Below are positions 27,186 through 36,547 of a DNA stretch of 64,000 nucleotides, in pieces. The stretch lies in NCBI GenBank assembly GCA_964369965.1, contig CAYJGF010000011.1, positions 1-64,000 of the forward strand, written 5' to 3'. Under the pieces are notes generated by a model. It did not search any database. It saw nothing but the letters and a program-made list of their open reading frames with translations, and had not been told where the DNA came from. A program made the translations under genes and the position numbers. This DNA comes from CAYJBH01 sp964369965 (GTDB lineage Bacteria; Bacillota; Clostridia; Oscillospirales; Ruminococcaceae). Positions within the stretch are counted from its first letter, which is position 1, and every line of letters begins with the position of its first letter.

Positions 27186-27243
27186 ATAGTCAATTAACTT
27201 GAAATTCGGCTTAGCAAACGGCGTCGGCAAAATTTGTGACCGC
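27186..27243. repeat. Possible solo end of a MITE-like element
   Basis: TAGTCAATTAACTTGAAA resembles the terminal repeat of the elements at 12082 and 38598 (TAGTCGATTAATTTGAAA at the latter). The body that follows does not match them, and no second terminus is visible before the permease stop codon at 27245. It could be a truncated or different member of the same terminal-repeat family. Confidence 0.35.
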
Positions 27244-27244
27244 T

Positions 27245-29629
27245 TTAGACCTCGTTAAAGTTCCAGGAATACCTGTCCACCATCCTTGCCGACAAGATAT
27301 AGAGCATGAACCCCATGACCGTCGCGTAGAAAATCGGTATTAGTGCAAACAGTGCGCCCTGTGACATCAGCGCCGTTGCCTCGAACAGGGGGAGGACACT
27401 GAACCATGCAAGGGGGCTAAGCCCGATATAGGCGAAAATCAACGGCAATAGAAATATAGATAAAGACATCATCATGACGGTGATATAGTTGTCGTAAAGT
27501 TGAGATATATAAAGGGTTAGCGCCCCCACAAACGCCACCGCCACAAATCGCAACAAGAACGAAAAAATTATTACCGAGAGTATACTCACAAAGGGCGGGA
27601 GCCAACCGTACTGCGGAATACTCTTTATATTGACCGAAAGTCCATCCATGCCGTACACTCTCGCTGTGGTGATGATGGGTGGGAGGGTGTTTATCAATGA
27701 GACGATAAAGCATAGCGCGCCCGATATAATGAGTTTTGCGTATACCGTCCTCTCGCGGCCGAGCGGTGTGGAGTAGAGTATGCGACGTACACCACTGATG
27801 CGCTCTATCGAAAAAAAGCCGCACAGCATGACCACCGTCATAACCACCGAGATGACCGCGAGGGGAAAACTCTCGCCAAAGTCGTCCTGCTCTGTCTCAA
27901 ACAATATTTTATAGCCGGTGTCATACAAAAATTGCGCGCCGAGATTTGCTTTGATATAGTCGGCACTCGACATGGCGGTCTTGAAAGCCTCATACTCCAT
28001 CGCAAGCGAATAGTTGACGCTCAGCGTGTAGTCGTATTGATGCTGTGTAATCTCACCGAATTGCAGTTGCTCCTCCAACTCGATAAACTCGGCGAACCGC
28101 TCACGTTCCGACAGCAAAAACTCATGTTTTTCCTCGGTATAGGTGCCGACAAGCTCATCTATATACATTTTGTATACTTGATCGGACGGTGTCAGATACT
28201 GCCGGTCGGTCGCTATGTCATACCCGTGATACAGCGCGGCAATCAGCAGGACGACAAGCCCACCGCCGAGGAATAAAACCTTGCGCAGCTCGGTTGTGAA
28301 TATACTTGTTAAACGAAATTTGCGCAGACGCGGTACAAAATGAACACCTACCTGATTTTCGGAAAAACGACCCAGTGTAAATGCAAAGAGGTAGACGCCC
28401 AGCAACAGCACGGTGTAGATAATCGCCGATACAATCTGCGCCGACACCGCGCTGACTACACCGCCAAAAAGGTGCAGGTTGCGGTAGGTGGCGAGGATCT
28501 CCTCCACCCGAAGGTAGCCGATAATGTTGGCATAGCGAAAGAGGTTAAATACGCTCGTCGCAGGGATAAGCAGACGCAACGCAAAAAATGCACCGGGCAG
28601 GGCAAGACTCAATATCACCGAGCCGATAACACTTTTAGCGAACAGCATCGCGAGCATTATCCCGAGTGCGCATATTATCGCCGCCACCCACTTTGTGATC
28701 ATAAATGCGGCAAGATATTGAAGCAGATTGAAAGGCAGGGTACTGCGCATCAGCTCCGGCACCGACTGGACGGTGCGTGTGAGATCGCCGAGACCGAACA
28801 CAGCGCCGCAAAAGATGAGGTTTGTGCCGTACAGCAACAGCACCGTCACCAGCAGACCGAGCGCGAGGGCGCAAAGTTTTGCGAGTGCGGTGAAAAGGCG
28901 CCCTTTTTTTGTGCTCCTTATAAGGCGCAACAGCCCCGATTGTTTTTCCTGTTGCAACAGCGCAAAGGCTATAAGAATCATGGAGAAGATTAATATAGCG
29001 TCGGTCGCCTCGAAAGTGGTGGCAGTGATAAACCCCATCTCGGGTGAGTAGTCAATCTTGACCCCCTGCATGTTTTGGTATGCCTTTTGAGTGGAGACTA
29101 TATTTTTGTAGTCATACCCCTCCTCATCGGCGAAGATGGAGATTGCGGCAAGACCGTTTGCCGCGTCGTTTATCTCGTATAAAAATTGCTCATAGTTCGA
29201 CACTTGATTATACTCTCGGTATATACTGTTGACAAAGGCATACTCCGCCGAGACACTGTCGGTGTAGCGCAGGTCCGCGCCGGAGGCATACTCCTCGGCA
29301 TAACGCTCAATAATATCGGCGTTGTCACGTTTTTCATCCTCATAATATTGGTCGCCCGGCTGGGAGTGTTGCTCTAAAAGATAAAAGTTTTCGAGGATAT
29401 ACATCGCCTCGGCATAGTCAAAACGCTCCTGCAGAAAATCGCCCTTTTGCTCCATGTTCATGCCCTGCATGTCCTGCTCGATGGTTTTATATGCGGACTG
29501 CGGTGGGTTGTTAGTGTTAGGTCTTGTAAAAAACCACAACAAAAAGAGGTTGAGGCAAAGCATCAGCAGAATGTAGAGGACAAAACCACGACCGGATATT
29601 AACTTTTTAATCTCATGGAGTAACAGCAT
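27245..29629 (-). CDS. ABC-2-type permease, tandemly duplicated halves
   Basis: A 794-residue permease. Each half begins with a membrane helix (FVLYILLMLCLNLFLLWFF at the N-terminus; VLFLGGGLVVLLIAALYHGYD near 450), followed by a large extracytoplasmic, Glu/Tyr-rich helical domain (about 150 residues each) and five further membrane segments. The protein thus looks like two ABC-2 permease units fused into one chain. Its ATPase gene lies 3 bases upstream. Together with the exported lipoproteins encoded before them this looks like an exporter or a peptide-sensing/detoxification module; the substrate is unknown. Confidence 0.85.
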   Translation of the reverse strand: MLLLHEIKKLISGRGFVLYILLMLCLNLFLLWFFTRPNTNNPPQSAYKTIEQDMQGMNMEQKGDFLQERFDYAEAMYILENFYLLEQHSQPGDQYYEDEKRDNADIIERYAEEYASGADLRYTDSVSAEYAFVNSIYREYNQVSNYEQFLYEINDAANGLAAISIFADEEGYDYKNIVSTQKAYQNMQGVKIDYSPEMGFITATTFEATDAILIFSMILIAFALLQQEKQSGLLRLIRSTKKGRLFTALAKLCALALGLLVTVLLLYGTNLIFCGAVFGLGDLTRTVQSVPELMRSTLPFNLLQYLAAFMITKWVAAIICALGIMLAMLFAKSVIGSVILSLALPGAFFALRLLIPATSVFNLFRYANIIGYLRVEEILATYRNLHLFGGVVSAVSAQIVSAIIYTVLLLGVYLFAFTLGRFSENQVGVHFVPRLRKFRLTSIFTTELRKVLFLGGGLVVLLIAALYHGYDIATDRQYLTPSDQVYKMYIDELVGTYTEEKHEFLLSERERFAEFIELEEQLQFGEITQHQYDYTLSVNYSLAMEYEAFKTAMSSADYIKANLGAQFLYDTGYKILFETEQDDFGESFPLAVISVVMTVVMLCGFFSIERISGVRRILYSTPLGRERTVYAKLIISGALCFIVSLINTLPPIITTARVYGMDGLSVNIKSIPQYGWLPPFVSILSVIIFSFLLRFVAVAFVGALTLYISQLYDNYITVMMMSLSIFLLPLIFAYIGLSPLAWFSVLPLFEATALMSQGALFALIPIFYATVMGFMLYILSARMVDRYSWNFNEV

Positions 29630-29632
29630 TTT

Positions 29633-30397
29633 CTATTCCTCAAATATCCTTAAATAGACATCTTCCAGTCCCTGCCCCTCGTCGGGGGCATGTCGTTCGA
29701 CCAACTCTTGCGGTGCGCCCATGTCCACCATTTCACCCTGTTTTAACAACAGTATTTTATCGGCGACACTCTCCACGTCGGACACGACATGGGTCGCTAT
29801 CAGCACGATGCTTGTTTTGCTAAGTTCTTTTAACAGCTCGCGCAGGCGCACGCGCTCCTTTGGGTCAAGCCCTGCCGTCGGCTCGTCCAGCACCAGCAAT
29901 TCCGGCTCACCGAGCAGTGCATTTGCCGCGAGCAGGCGCTGTTTCATGCCTCCGGAGTACGCCGACAGCCGTTTATTTAGCTCGGTCGAGAGGTTGACGA
30001 GCGATGCGCACCGCTCCACCTCGCTCGCCGCCATGGCGCGCGGTATCTCTTTGAGCGAGCACATGTAGGCGAGGAACTCCCGCCCGGTGAAACTCTCGTA
30101 CAGCGTCTGTTGTTGTGGCATATAGCCGAGTATGCGCCGAAAGTCGGCACCGAGCTTTCGGGTGGTTTTGTTGTTATAGCGCACCGCACCGCCCGATTGA
30201 TTTATACCGCCTGTAATAATGTTGATAAGCGTCGATTTGCCGGCACCGTTGGGTCCGAGCAGACCGTACAACCCCGGTGTCAACACAAAGCTGACCCCCT
30301 TGAGAGCCTCGACCACGCGTCCTTTCTTGAACAATCCGGTGTGATAACGTTTGGTCAGTGCGCTAACCTCTAAGGTGTTGACATCGTTGTAGATCAT
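29633..30397 (-). CDS. ABC transporter ATP-binding protein
   Basis: A 254-residue ATPase of the ABC-2 exporter type. It has Walker A GPNGAGKST, Q-loop YMPQQQTLYESFTG, signature YSGGMKQR, Walker B LLVLDEPTAGLD and the H-loop ATHVVSDVE. It works with the duplicated permease encoded immediately downstream. It follows the 30511-31842 lipoprotein gene on the same strand after a 113-base gap. Confidence 0.95.
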   Translation of the reverse strand: MIYNDVNTLEVSALTKRYHTGLFKKGRVVEALKGVSFVLTPGLYGLLGPNGAGKSTLINIITGGINQSGGAVRYNNKTTRKLGADFRRILGYMPQQQTLYESFTGREFLAYMCSLKEIPRAMAASEVERCASLVNLSTELNKRLSAYSGGMKQRLLAANALLGEPELLVLDEPTAGLDPKERVRLRELLKELSKTSIVLIATHVVSDVESVADKILLLKQGEMVDMGAPQELVERHAPDEGQGLEDVYLRIFEE

Positions 30398-30510
30398 ATT
30401 ATGTCCTTTGTGTTTATTTTGGCGTGGTTGTTGCCGCGGTGGTGTGTAGGGGAACGTCCCATACGGTGGGTGTGGTTGAACGTTATGACGGCAAGATCAG
30501 AGCCCTTGCC

Positions 30511-31842
30511 CTACTGCATCAACTCCACCGCCTCGACAACTGCCGAGTTGTCGAATATCTCATAGTTTGCCACCCCTGCAAAATAGTCCTGCTCCGATAT
30601 CAGTGCGTAGGTGCTCACAGGGTGGTTGATGAGACCGTCGGGGGAGCTGAACTGCATCGGTGTTTCCCCCATCCTGACCAACAGTTTTTCGCCGAGATCT
30701 TTCACCACGCGAACCTCAATATCAAAGGCGGAGCCCATCGCGGTGGAGCTGTAGCTTAAAAACACATCGGTCATTTCGCCCGTTTCGATGTTCATATGCC
30801 GTGCGTAACGCGCCGTCTCTTCCTCATTAATGAGCGTGGTGCTCAGATAGCCGTCTATTATCGGGGTTATATCGCGCATACTTTTGCCGTTTGGATCAAT
30901 TGTACCGAGAGTTGATTTTTCGCCGGTCTCTAAATCCACTCGTTGCACCGTACCGTCTAAGTGATTTTCGCTGTAGAGGTCACTGCCATAATAAACAGGG
31001 TCTAAGACATCGTCCTCGCCGAGCATCTCGGTATAAAGGTTCATCGTCTCGCCGCTCACCGCGTCAAAGCGGTCGACGATAAGCTCCCGCTCGCTCGGAG
31101 TCACCATGTTGGTCGGGTCAAACTCCTCGTCCGATTTATAGTATACTATATAAATGTACTGCCCATCGGGGTAGTATTTGACTTGGTTCATCGGATTTGG
31201 ATTTTCAATACTAAATAATACCGTCTGCTCACCGTTTTTAAGGTCGATCGCGATTAGCCCCTGCATTCCATGATCGCTATATGCATGTATTTCACCCACG
31301 CCGATCAGCTCGGCGAAACCGTACTCTTCCTCAAACTCAACAAGCACCTCCCGAGCGGAGCCGGACAGCTCGGCGGTGTAGAGGTAGTTTTCGACACTTT
31401 GACCGTCCGATGTGCCTAACTCCATCAGCAACCGTTCCTCATTATAGTCCGGTGTGACGCGTCCTATCTGGTCGGTCATGTTGTGAAATCGTGCGGTGCA
31501 ACTCTCGTCATCGTGCGTGCAGTTGGGCGCGGAGCAGAGGAACACCTGCCTCATGGTGGCATAGTCGCCGTAAATTAGATAGGTATATTCGCCAAAATAC
31601 AACTTGTTGTAAAATCCATCTTGCATATAACCATTTGTATATTCGCCGTATGTGTGCATCGGCTTTATATCATCATCGTACATGACGTTATCGCTGTCAT
31701 CGCTGTTGCTTAGGACGGTGTCGGCACCCTCATTGTCGGTCGGAGTGTCGTCTGTGTCGGGTGTCTCGACACGCTCGGTACATGCGGTGAGCAGGGTTAG
31801 CGATAACGACAGTGCGATAATATAAAGTATATATTTCATCAT
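30511..31842 (-). CDS. Lipoprotein with CxxPNCTHxxxxC motif, propeller-like (paralogue 3)
   Basis: A 443-residue exported lipoprotein: MMKYILYIIALSLSLTLLTAC ends in a lipobox (LTAC), followed by an acidic Asp/Thr linker. Near residue 100 it carries YATMRQVFLCSAPNCTHDDESC, a compact Cys/His cluster that may bind metal or form disulphides. The body alternates beta-rich repeats containing phrases of the kind ...DxxxGExxxL, as in beta-propellers. The C-terminus YALISEQDYFAGVANYEIFDNSAVV is shared with the two proteins encoded upstream. It has an AAAAGGA ribosome-binding site. It is the last of three paralogues before the ABC genes. Function unknown; an extracellular sensor or substrate-capturing partner of the exporter is a guess. 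Confidence 0.75.
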   Translation of the reverse strand: MMKYILYIIALSLSLTLLTACTERVETPDTDDTPTDNEGADTVLSNSDDSDNVMYDDDIKPMHTYGEYTNGYMQDGFYNKLYFGEYTYLIYGDYATMRQVFLCSAPNCTHDDESCTARFHNMTDQIGRVTPDYNEERLLMELGTSDGQSVENYLYTAELSGSAREVLVEFEEEYGFAELIGVGEIHAYSDHGMQGLIAIDLKNGEQTVLFSIENPNPMNQVKYYPDGQYIYIVYYKSDEEFDPTNMVTPSERELIVDRFDAVSGETMNLYTEMLGEDDVLDPVYYGSDLYSENHLDGTVQRVDLETGEKSTLGTIDPNGKSMRDITPIIDGYLSTTLINEEETARYARHMNIETGEMTDVFLSYSSTAMGSAFDIEVRVVKDLGEKLLVRMGETPMQFSSPDGLINHPVSTYALISEQDYFAGVANYEIFDNSAVVEAVELMQ

Positions 31843-31906
31843 TTTTTCCTTTTAATTGTTGTAATAATCGGTGCGTATGGTTGTAGGGGGTGCCTGACTG
31901 TAGGCA

Positions 31907-32041
31907 GGGGGGCGCGTCTGCGAACCTGTTCGCAGTCACCGAAAGGGATAAGAGCCGAGGAGGGATGCCTTGGTTTTTAGGTGAGGTGGGGGGCTCTTAT
32001 CCCTTTCGGTGAGTTTGAAAGCTTTCAAACTCGCGCCCCCC
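31907..32041. repeat. 135-bp palindromic element, copy 1
   Basis: The outer arms GGGGGGCGCG/CGCGCCCCCC enclose a hairpin CTGCGAAC/GTTCGCAG (31918-31935), a long arm CACCGAAAGGGATAAGAGCC (31937-31956) pairing with GGCTCTTATCCCTTTCGGTG (31992-32011), and a second hairpin GTTTGAAA/TTTCAAAC (32013-32030). The result is a three- or four-way junction. A small hairpin TGCCTgactgtAGGCA lies just outside. A second copy in opposite orientation lies at 36636-36770. The gap 31843-32109 holds no gene. Confidence 0.85.
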
Positions 32042-32109
32042 ACATCATTCGGAGCACGATTCCCACAATCAGCGAATATCGTCGTCATTGTGTACAGCAA
32101 GCCATGCAC

Positions 32110-33384
32110 CTACACCCGATTAAACTGCGCTAAAATCTCCGACTGGTCCACCGTCTGATAGTTCGCGTTGCTCGCCTTTGCGTCCTCTTTTGATATAAAG
32201 GCGAGTTTTTCAAAACTGTGCTTATACAAGGTGTCGGTCGTCTCGTCCACGGCGATCCTCCGGCTGACCTGTTCTACATCATTTTGCACTAAATATCCAT
32301 TTGGCGTGCTGCAAAGAATGGTTACGACGGCGTCAAAGTTTGAAATCCCAAACACCGTTTTATACTCATAGTATAAGTTGTAGTCGCTTACCTCGTCGGT
32401 ATTAACATCATATAGATAATATTGTGGGTCGTTCACACTGCCGACCTCATAACCACCGCCGTCGTAGTAGGTGAAAAAGAGAGTTTCCTCGTCTATAACG
32501 CTGACCCAATCCACCCTCATATCCGTTGGGTCAAACGTCATGACCGTCGTCATTACGCCGTCCGAGAGGCTCACCCTTGCGAGATGCTGCGGCGCGCCCT
32601 CCTCGTTGTACATCATATAAAAACTCCCACCGGCAAACTCTATGCCCTGATAAAACGGTATCGCTAAGTTTGTTTCGGTCACCGTGCGCTCCTCGCCGGT
32701 GTTCACATTCACGGCATATATCGCCAAACTGCGGTCGGTTTGCTGCTGTACCGGCAGATAATTAAAGATAAATATTTCGTCGCCGTAGGCATAGTTCACA
32801 AACCCTAATTTTTCCGAGTAGTCCTTTATAGTCTCGATACCGCCGTCATAATCCATCTTTAAGAGGGTGAGTGAGTTGTCCTGCGTTGAATCGGCATAAA
32901 AATAGACATAGCTGTCATCGATGCCGATAATCTGTGAAAAAATGCCCTGTTCAGCGGTATAAAATAGTGACATCTCGCCGTTTTTCCGATCTATGCGCAC
33001 AATGCTTGTCCGGTCGTCCCAACTGCGTATGGTGATAAACAGGTATTCGCCGTTCGGTGATGCGATTAGGTTTTCGACATAGGATTGTCCGTTTTCATCG
33101 TCAAGAATACCGTTTAAATATCCGTCTTGATCGCCGTGCGTGCTCTCGTTTTGATCATCAAGAGGAACCGCACTCTGAACGCCGGTCGTATAGTCTATAA
33201 AGGAAAGTTGTTGCCCCTGTGGCATGTTGGCCACACGGTATACACCGTCGTCGGTAGGTGCAAGTCGACCAACATTGCGAATTGGTGTGATGCCGGACGA
33301 TGTACCCTCGGCGCTCACGGTTGGGGTCAAAAGTGATGTTATGATAAAAGATATTACAAACAGTATAATTTGCGGTCTTTTCAT
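32110..33384 (-). CDS. Secreted propeller-like protein (paralogue 2)
   Basis: A 424-residue protein with a cleavable-type signal peptide (MKRPQIILFVISFIITSLLTPTVSAEG) but no lipobox Cys, unlike its two neighbours. It has repeated beta-strand units with SPNGEYLFITIRSWDD and RIDRKNGEMSLFYTAEQ that suggest a beta-propeller. The Cys/His cluster of the paralogues is missing. The C-terminus (FISKEDAKASNANYQTVDQSEIL) aligns with the NYEIFDNS/NYRPFDNAS ends of the other two. GAGGAG precedes the ATG. It probably belongs to the same transcription unit, with a 13-base gap from the gene before it. Confidence 0.7.
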   Translation of the reverse strand: MKRPQIILFVISFIITSLLTPTVSAEGTSSGITPIRNVGRLAPTDDGVYRVANMPQGQQLSFIDYTTGVQSAVPLDDQNESTHGDQDGYLNGILDDENGQSYVENLIASPNGEYLFITIRSWDDRTSIVRIDRKNGEMSLFYTAEQGIFSQIIGIDDSYVYFYADSTQDNSLTLLKMDYDGGIETIKDYSEKLGFVNYAYGDEIFIFNYLPVQQQTDRSLAIYAVNVNTGEERTVTETNLAIPFYQGIEFAGGSFYMMYNEEGAPQHLARVSLSDGVMTTVMTFDPTDMRVDWVSVIDEETLFFTYYDGGGYEVGSVNDPQYYLYDVNTDEVSDYNLYYEYKTVFGISNFDAVVTILCSTPNGYLVQNDVEQVSRRIAVDETTDTLYKHSFEKLAFISKEDAKASNANYQTVDQSEILAQFNRV

Positions 33385-33397
33385 CTCAAATACTCCT

Positions 33398-34756
33398 CTA
33401 TTTTGTGGATTGTATCGCGGTGATTATACTCGCATTGTCAAACGGTCGATAGTTCGGCGTGTTGGAAAGGTAGTCCACCTCGGTGATTATCGCGTATTCC
33501 GTAATGGATTGACCCTCCACCGCTATGCCGTTTTGAGATTCGAACTCGTATAAAAATTCCTGCTCCCCTATGCCGACCACCAACTCATCACCGAGGTCGA
33601 AGATTATCGGCAGTGCCTGCTGTCCCTGCCCTGTAAGTTCCGAACCGGAGAGGAACGAAAGGGTGGAGTGCACCACCTCGCCACTCTCAATATTGACATG
33701 ATAATGTTCACTGTTGCCGTCTCCGTCGACCGACATTAGGCTGAAATACCCCTCGATCATTTCGTTAGCTATGGGGAATATATAACCTGTGCCGTCATGC
33801 GGGACGCTGTACTCCTGCACTTCACCGTTTTCAAGGTGCACGCTTTTGTATACTCCATCAGACGGGCTGAAGATAAAATGCTCACCGACATAAAATCCGT
33901 TCATCGCCATGGCATCGATAAGCTCCATATAGATAAGCTCCGGCAGACCGGTTGACACGTTCATTTTAAAGAGGGATAGAAGATTTTCACTCGGCAACTC
34001 CTCATAGCTCACCACCTCGGATGAGAACTCGTCCGGATTGGGTTGCAACGAGCTTAAAAAGATATAATCACCCAAGGCATAGCTAACCTTTGCCGCAAAC
34101 TGCAATGATAAATTCGCGCCGGGGCGGTAGTAGTTGTCCTCCAGAATGTAGAGGCGGTGACCGGTGGCGATGTCAATCGAGAAGTAATCTTCGGAATAGT
34201 TGTCGGTCTCGACACAGTAGATATGTCCCTCGCTGATACCGATTATCGACAGTGCCGGCACGATGGCGCCCTCTTCCTCGTTATTGTTGTTATACACCTC
34301 ACGAATAAAACGACCGGTCGTATCATACAATTCAAGGGTGTTGTATCCTGCGGTCTCGGTATAAACCGTCTGCATCATGAGCAGTTCACCGGTGGAAAGC
34401 TGTGCAATCGGCGCGAGGCTTTTTTGTCCGAGGAAGGAGGGGCAACTCTCATCACTGTGAGTGCAATTCGGAGTGGAGCAGAGGTATATCTGCTGCATGG
34501 TAGCGTAGTCGGTGTACATCAGGTTGGAATTGCCGTGGTGATACATAACATAATAGTAACCGTCCTCGGTGCCGATGGTGCCGGATTTATTATTTGCCTC
34601 TATAGGGACGATAACCTCCGGCGTACGTGCCTCCTCAACAGTATCGGGACTGTCGGGCGGGACCTCGTCCGGCGCGGTGATCTCCGGCAAAACCTCTCTC
34701 AAACCACAGCCGGAGAAGAAAAGGATTATTATCAGTAGAGCAATTATAGTTTTCAT
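33398..34756 (-). CDS. Lipoprotein with CxxPNCTHxxxxC motif, propeller-like (paralogue 1)
   Basis: A 452-residue lipoprotein: MKTIIALLIIILFFSGCG is a short signal with lipobox FSGC, followed by a Pro/Asp/Glu linker. Near residue 85 it has YATMQQIYLCSTPNCTHSDESC, nearly identical to the cluster in the 30511-31842 protein, and repeated beta-rich units follow. It ends YAIITEVDYLSNTPNYRPFDNASII. It is the first of three tandem paralogues that precede an ABC-2 exporter. GAGGG is upstream. I do not recognise a named family beyond a general beta-propeller likeness. Confidence 0.75.
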   Translation of the reverse strand: MKTIIALLIIILFFSGCGLREVLPEITAPDEVPPDSPDTVEEARTPEVIVPIEANNKSGTIGTEDGYYYVMYHHGNSNLMYTDYATMQQIYLCSTPNCTHSDESCPSFLGQKSLAPIAQLSTGELLMMQTVYTETAGYNTLELYDTTGRFIREVYNNNNEEEGAIVPALSIIGISEGHIYCVETDNYSEDYFSIDIATGHRLYILEDNYYRPGANLSLQFAAKVSYALGDYIFLSSLQPNPDEFSSEVVSYEELPSENLLSLFKMNVSTGLPELIYMELIDAMAMNGFYVGEHFIFSPSDGVYKSVHLENGEVQEYSVPHDGTGYIFPIANEMIEGYFSLMSVDGDGNSEHYHVNIESGEVVHSTLSFLSGSELTGQGQQALPIIFDLGDELVVGIGEQEFLYEFESQNGIAVEGQSITEYAIITEVDYLSNTPNYRPFDNASIITAIQSTK

Positions 34757-34792
34757 CTTGTGACCCTCTAAATGATTACATTACATAGTATA

Positions 34793-34830
34793 CCAAAAAA
34801 ATCGGTGCCGAGCAATATCTCGTCACCGAT
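34793..34830 (-). terminator. Rho-independent terminator of the polymerase/YolD-like operon
   Basis: On the minus strand ATCGGTGACGAG pairs with CTCGGCACCGAT around a 6-base loop and is followed by a run of seven T. It lies 27 bases past the stop of the YolD-like gene. Confidence 0.85.
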
Positions 34831-34856
34831 AACGGGTTCGATGTAATGAAAGGCTT

Positions 34857-35051
34857 TTAACAACTCTCAATATCCTCCACCTCAACATGGTCGGCGCGGA
34901 TTTGTGACTGCTCTGCCGTCTGTTCTATCGCGCCCTCGTGGCCTGTCAAGGCGGCAAAGGCGGCGAACTGTGCCGCGCGGTCCGCTATCGGCATCGGTAG
35001 GTGCCTTTTTGAGATCGGTCGGCTCTGCATTATTATATCGTCAAACTTCAC
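34857..35051 (-). CDS. YolD-like small protein, partner of the Y-family polymerase
   Basis: A 64-residue protein MKFDDIIMQSRPISKRHLPMPIADRAAQFAAFAALTGHE. The DRAAQFAxFAALTG core is the hallmark of short YolD-like proteins encoded directly downstream of dinB/umuC-type genes in Firmicutes. The start overlaps the polymerase stop by 4 bases (ATGA). By analogy with Bacillus YolD/UvrX pairs it may act as a UmuD-like cofactor or regulator; its biochemical role is not settled. Confidence 0.85.
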   Translation of the reverse strand: MKFDDIIMQSRPISKRHLPMPIADRAAQFAAFAALTGHEGAIEQTAEQSQIRADHVEVEDIESC

Positions 35052-36541
35052 GCCTTGTGCCCTCCTATCGTGCTGTTGCGCTCCATGGCGGTCGCACCCT
35101 CTTCAAGGTTTGTGCCTTTTAAAATTGCATTTTTCCCGTATTTGTTTTGAATTTTGAGTATAGCGAGTTGGCGAGAGCGCTCCTTTTCTAGGCTTTCATC
35201 ATCCTGCTTTGGCTCTTTTTGTGGCGTGCTTGCAAAGAGGTCGAGTTGTTCAAACTCCTCCTGCGCCACCTCATTTTCCGGCAGGACACGCCCTGCGACC
35301 ACCGTCAACCTGCGTATCGAAAGTTCCGGGTTTACAATACGGTCATATAAATCCATCATTTCGCCCACTATCACCGTCGTTGAGGAGGTGTGTGAATTTA
35401 AGTTTTGAGTGCCGTGGGAGTGTTTTGGTATCTTTCGACCGTAGCTGTCAATTTTCACCTCACCTATATAGTCGTCGGTTACTCCGGTGGTGTCATAACC
35501 TATGGTCAATACTAGCTGGTCGGTGACCATACGTTTTTCTACAAGATCCAACACCAACAGTTCCGTCATCTCACGGGTGACAAGCCGCGCTTTATCGCAT
35601 GGGTACGGCTCCTGCAACACCTGCCCCGAGCTAATGCTGTTCGTCTGTGGCTTGTACGCCTTGATGTCGGCGATGGTGCAAGGCTCATACCCCCATGCGT
35701 GGTCAATCAACAGCTCCGCATTGACTCCGAACAGACGATACAGCAGTTCTTCATTATAATAGTCGCGCTCCCCTCCGAGCGAGCAGCGCGCGATGTCCCC
35801 CATGGTGTAAAGCCGTTGATCTTCAAGGCGCTTTTTATACCCTTTACCCACCCGCCAAAAGTCGGTTATGGGGCGGTGCTCCCAAAGTTGTTTTTTGTAA
35901 AGCATCTCATCAAGATAGGCAACACGAAAGCCGTTTTCATCCGCCACCGTGCGCTTTGCCATGATGTCCATCGCCACTTTGCAAAGGTATAGATTTGTCC
36001 CGACACCGGCAACCGAGGTAATGCCGGTTGTTTCATAAACGTCTGCAATAATCGTTTTTGCAAGCCCTATGGCATCGGTCTTATATGTGAAAAGATAGTT
36101 TGTCGCATCGATAAACACCTCGTCGATGGAATAGACGTGCATATCCTCCGGCGCGATGTATTTGAGATAGACCTCATATATTTGGGTGCTTATTTCGATG
36201 TATTTTGCCATCTGAGGTCGCGCGATAATGTAGTCAATCAACAGATTGGGGTCATTTTTAAGCTCGTTGTCGTCCACCGAACTCCCGATAAGGGTGTTTT
36301 TTCCGGCACGCATTCGTTTATTGTTTGCCTCCTTTATGCGTTGCACCACCTCAAAAAGGCGCGAGCGACCGGATAGTCCATATGCTTTGAGTGTCGGTGT
36401 GACGGCGAGACAGATGGTTTTCTCCGTCCGAGAGGAGTCCGCGACCACAAGATTTGTCGTCATAGGGTCAAGCTGACGCTCCATGCACTCCACCGAGGCA
36501 TAGAACGACTTTAAATCTATAGCAATATAAATTTTATCCAT
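35048..36541 (-). CDS. Y-family translesion DNA polymerase (DinB/UmuC type)
   Basis: A 497-residue lesion-bypass polymerase. It has the catalytic motifs AIDLKSFYASVE (residues 6-17) and YSIDEVFID near 125, then a palm/finger region, helix-hairpin-helix region (FWRVGKGYKKRL, LYTMGDIAR) and little-finger domain. The C-terminal tail contains QLDLFA, a beta-clamp-binding motif. It is longer than Pol IV (about 350) and matches the UvrX/UmuC-like group of Firmicutes. The start at 36541 (MDKIYIAID) fits the family; the frame extends to 36559, but the promoter -10 box lies inside that extension. The message is probably leaderless. Confidence 0.95.
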   Translation of the reverse strand: MDKIYIAIDLKSFYASVECMERQLDPMTTNLVVADSSRTEKTICLAVTPTLKAYGLSGRSRLFEVVQRIKEANNKRMRAGKNTLIGSSVDDNELKNDPNLLIDYIIARPQMAKYIEISTQIYEVYLKYIAPEDMHVYSIDEVFIDATNYLFTYKTDAIGLAKTIIADVYETTGITSVAGVGTNLYLCKVAMDIMAKRTVADENGFRVAYLDEMLYKKQLWEHRPITDFWRVGKGYKKRLEDQRLYTMGDIARCSLGGERDYYNEELLYRLFGVNAELLIDHAWGYEPCTIADIKAYKPQTNSISSGQVLQEPYPCDKARLVTREMTELLVLDLVEKRMVTDQLVLTIGYDTTGVTDDYIGEVKIDSYGRKIPKHSHGTQNLNSHTSSTTVIVGEMMDLYDRIVNPELSIRRLTVVAGRVLPENEVAQEEFEQLDLFASTPQKEPKQDDESLEKERSRQLAILKIQNKYGKNAILKGTNLEEGATAMERNSTIGGHKA

Positions 36542-36547
36542 ACCTAT

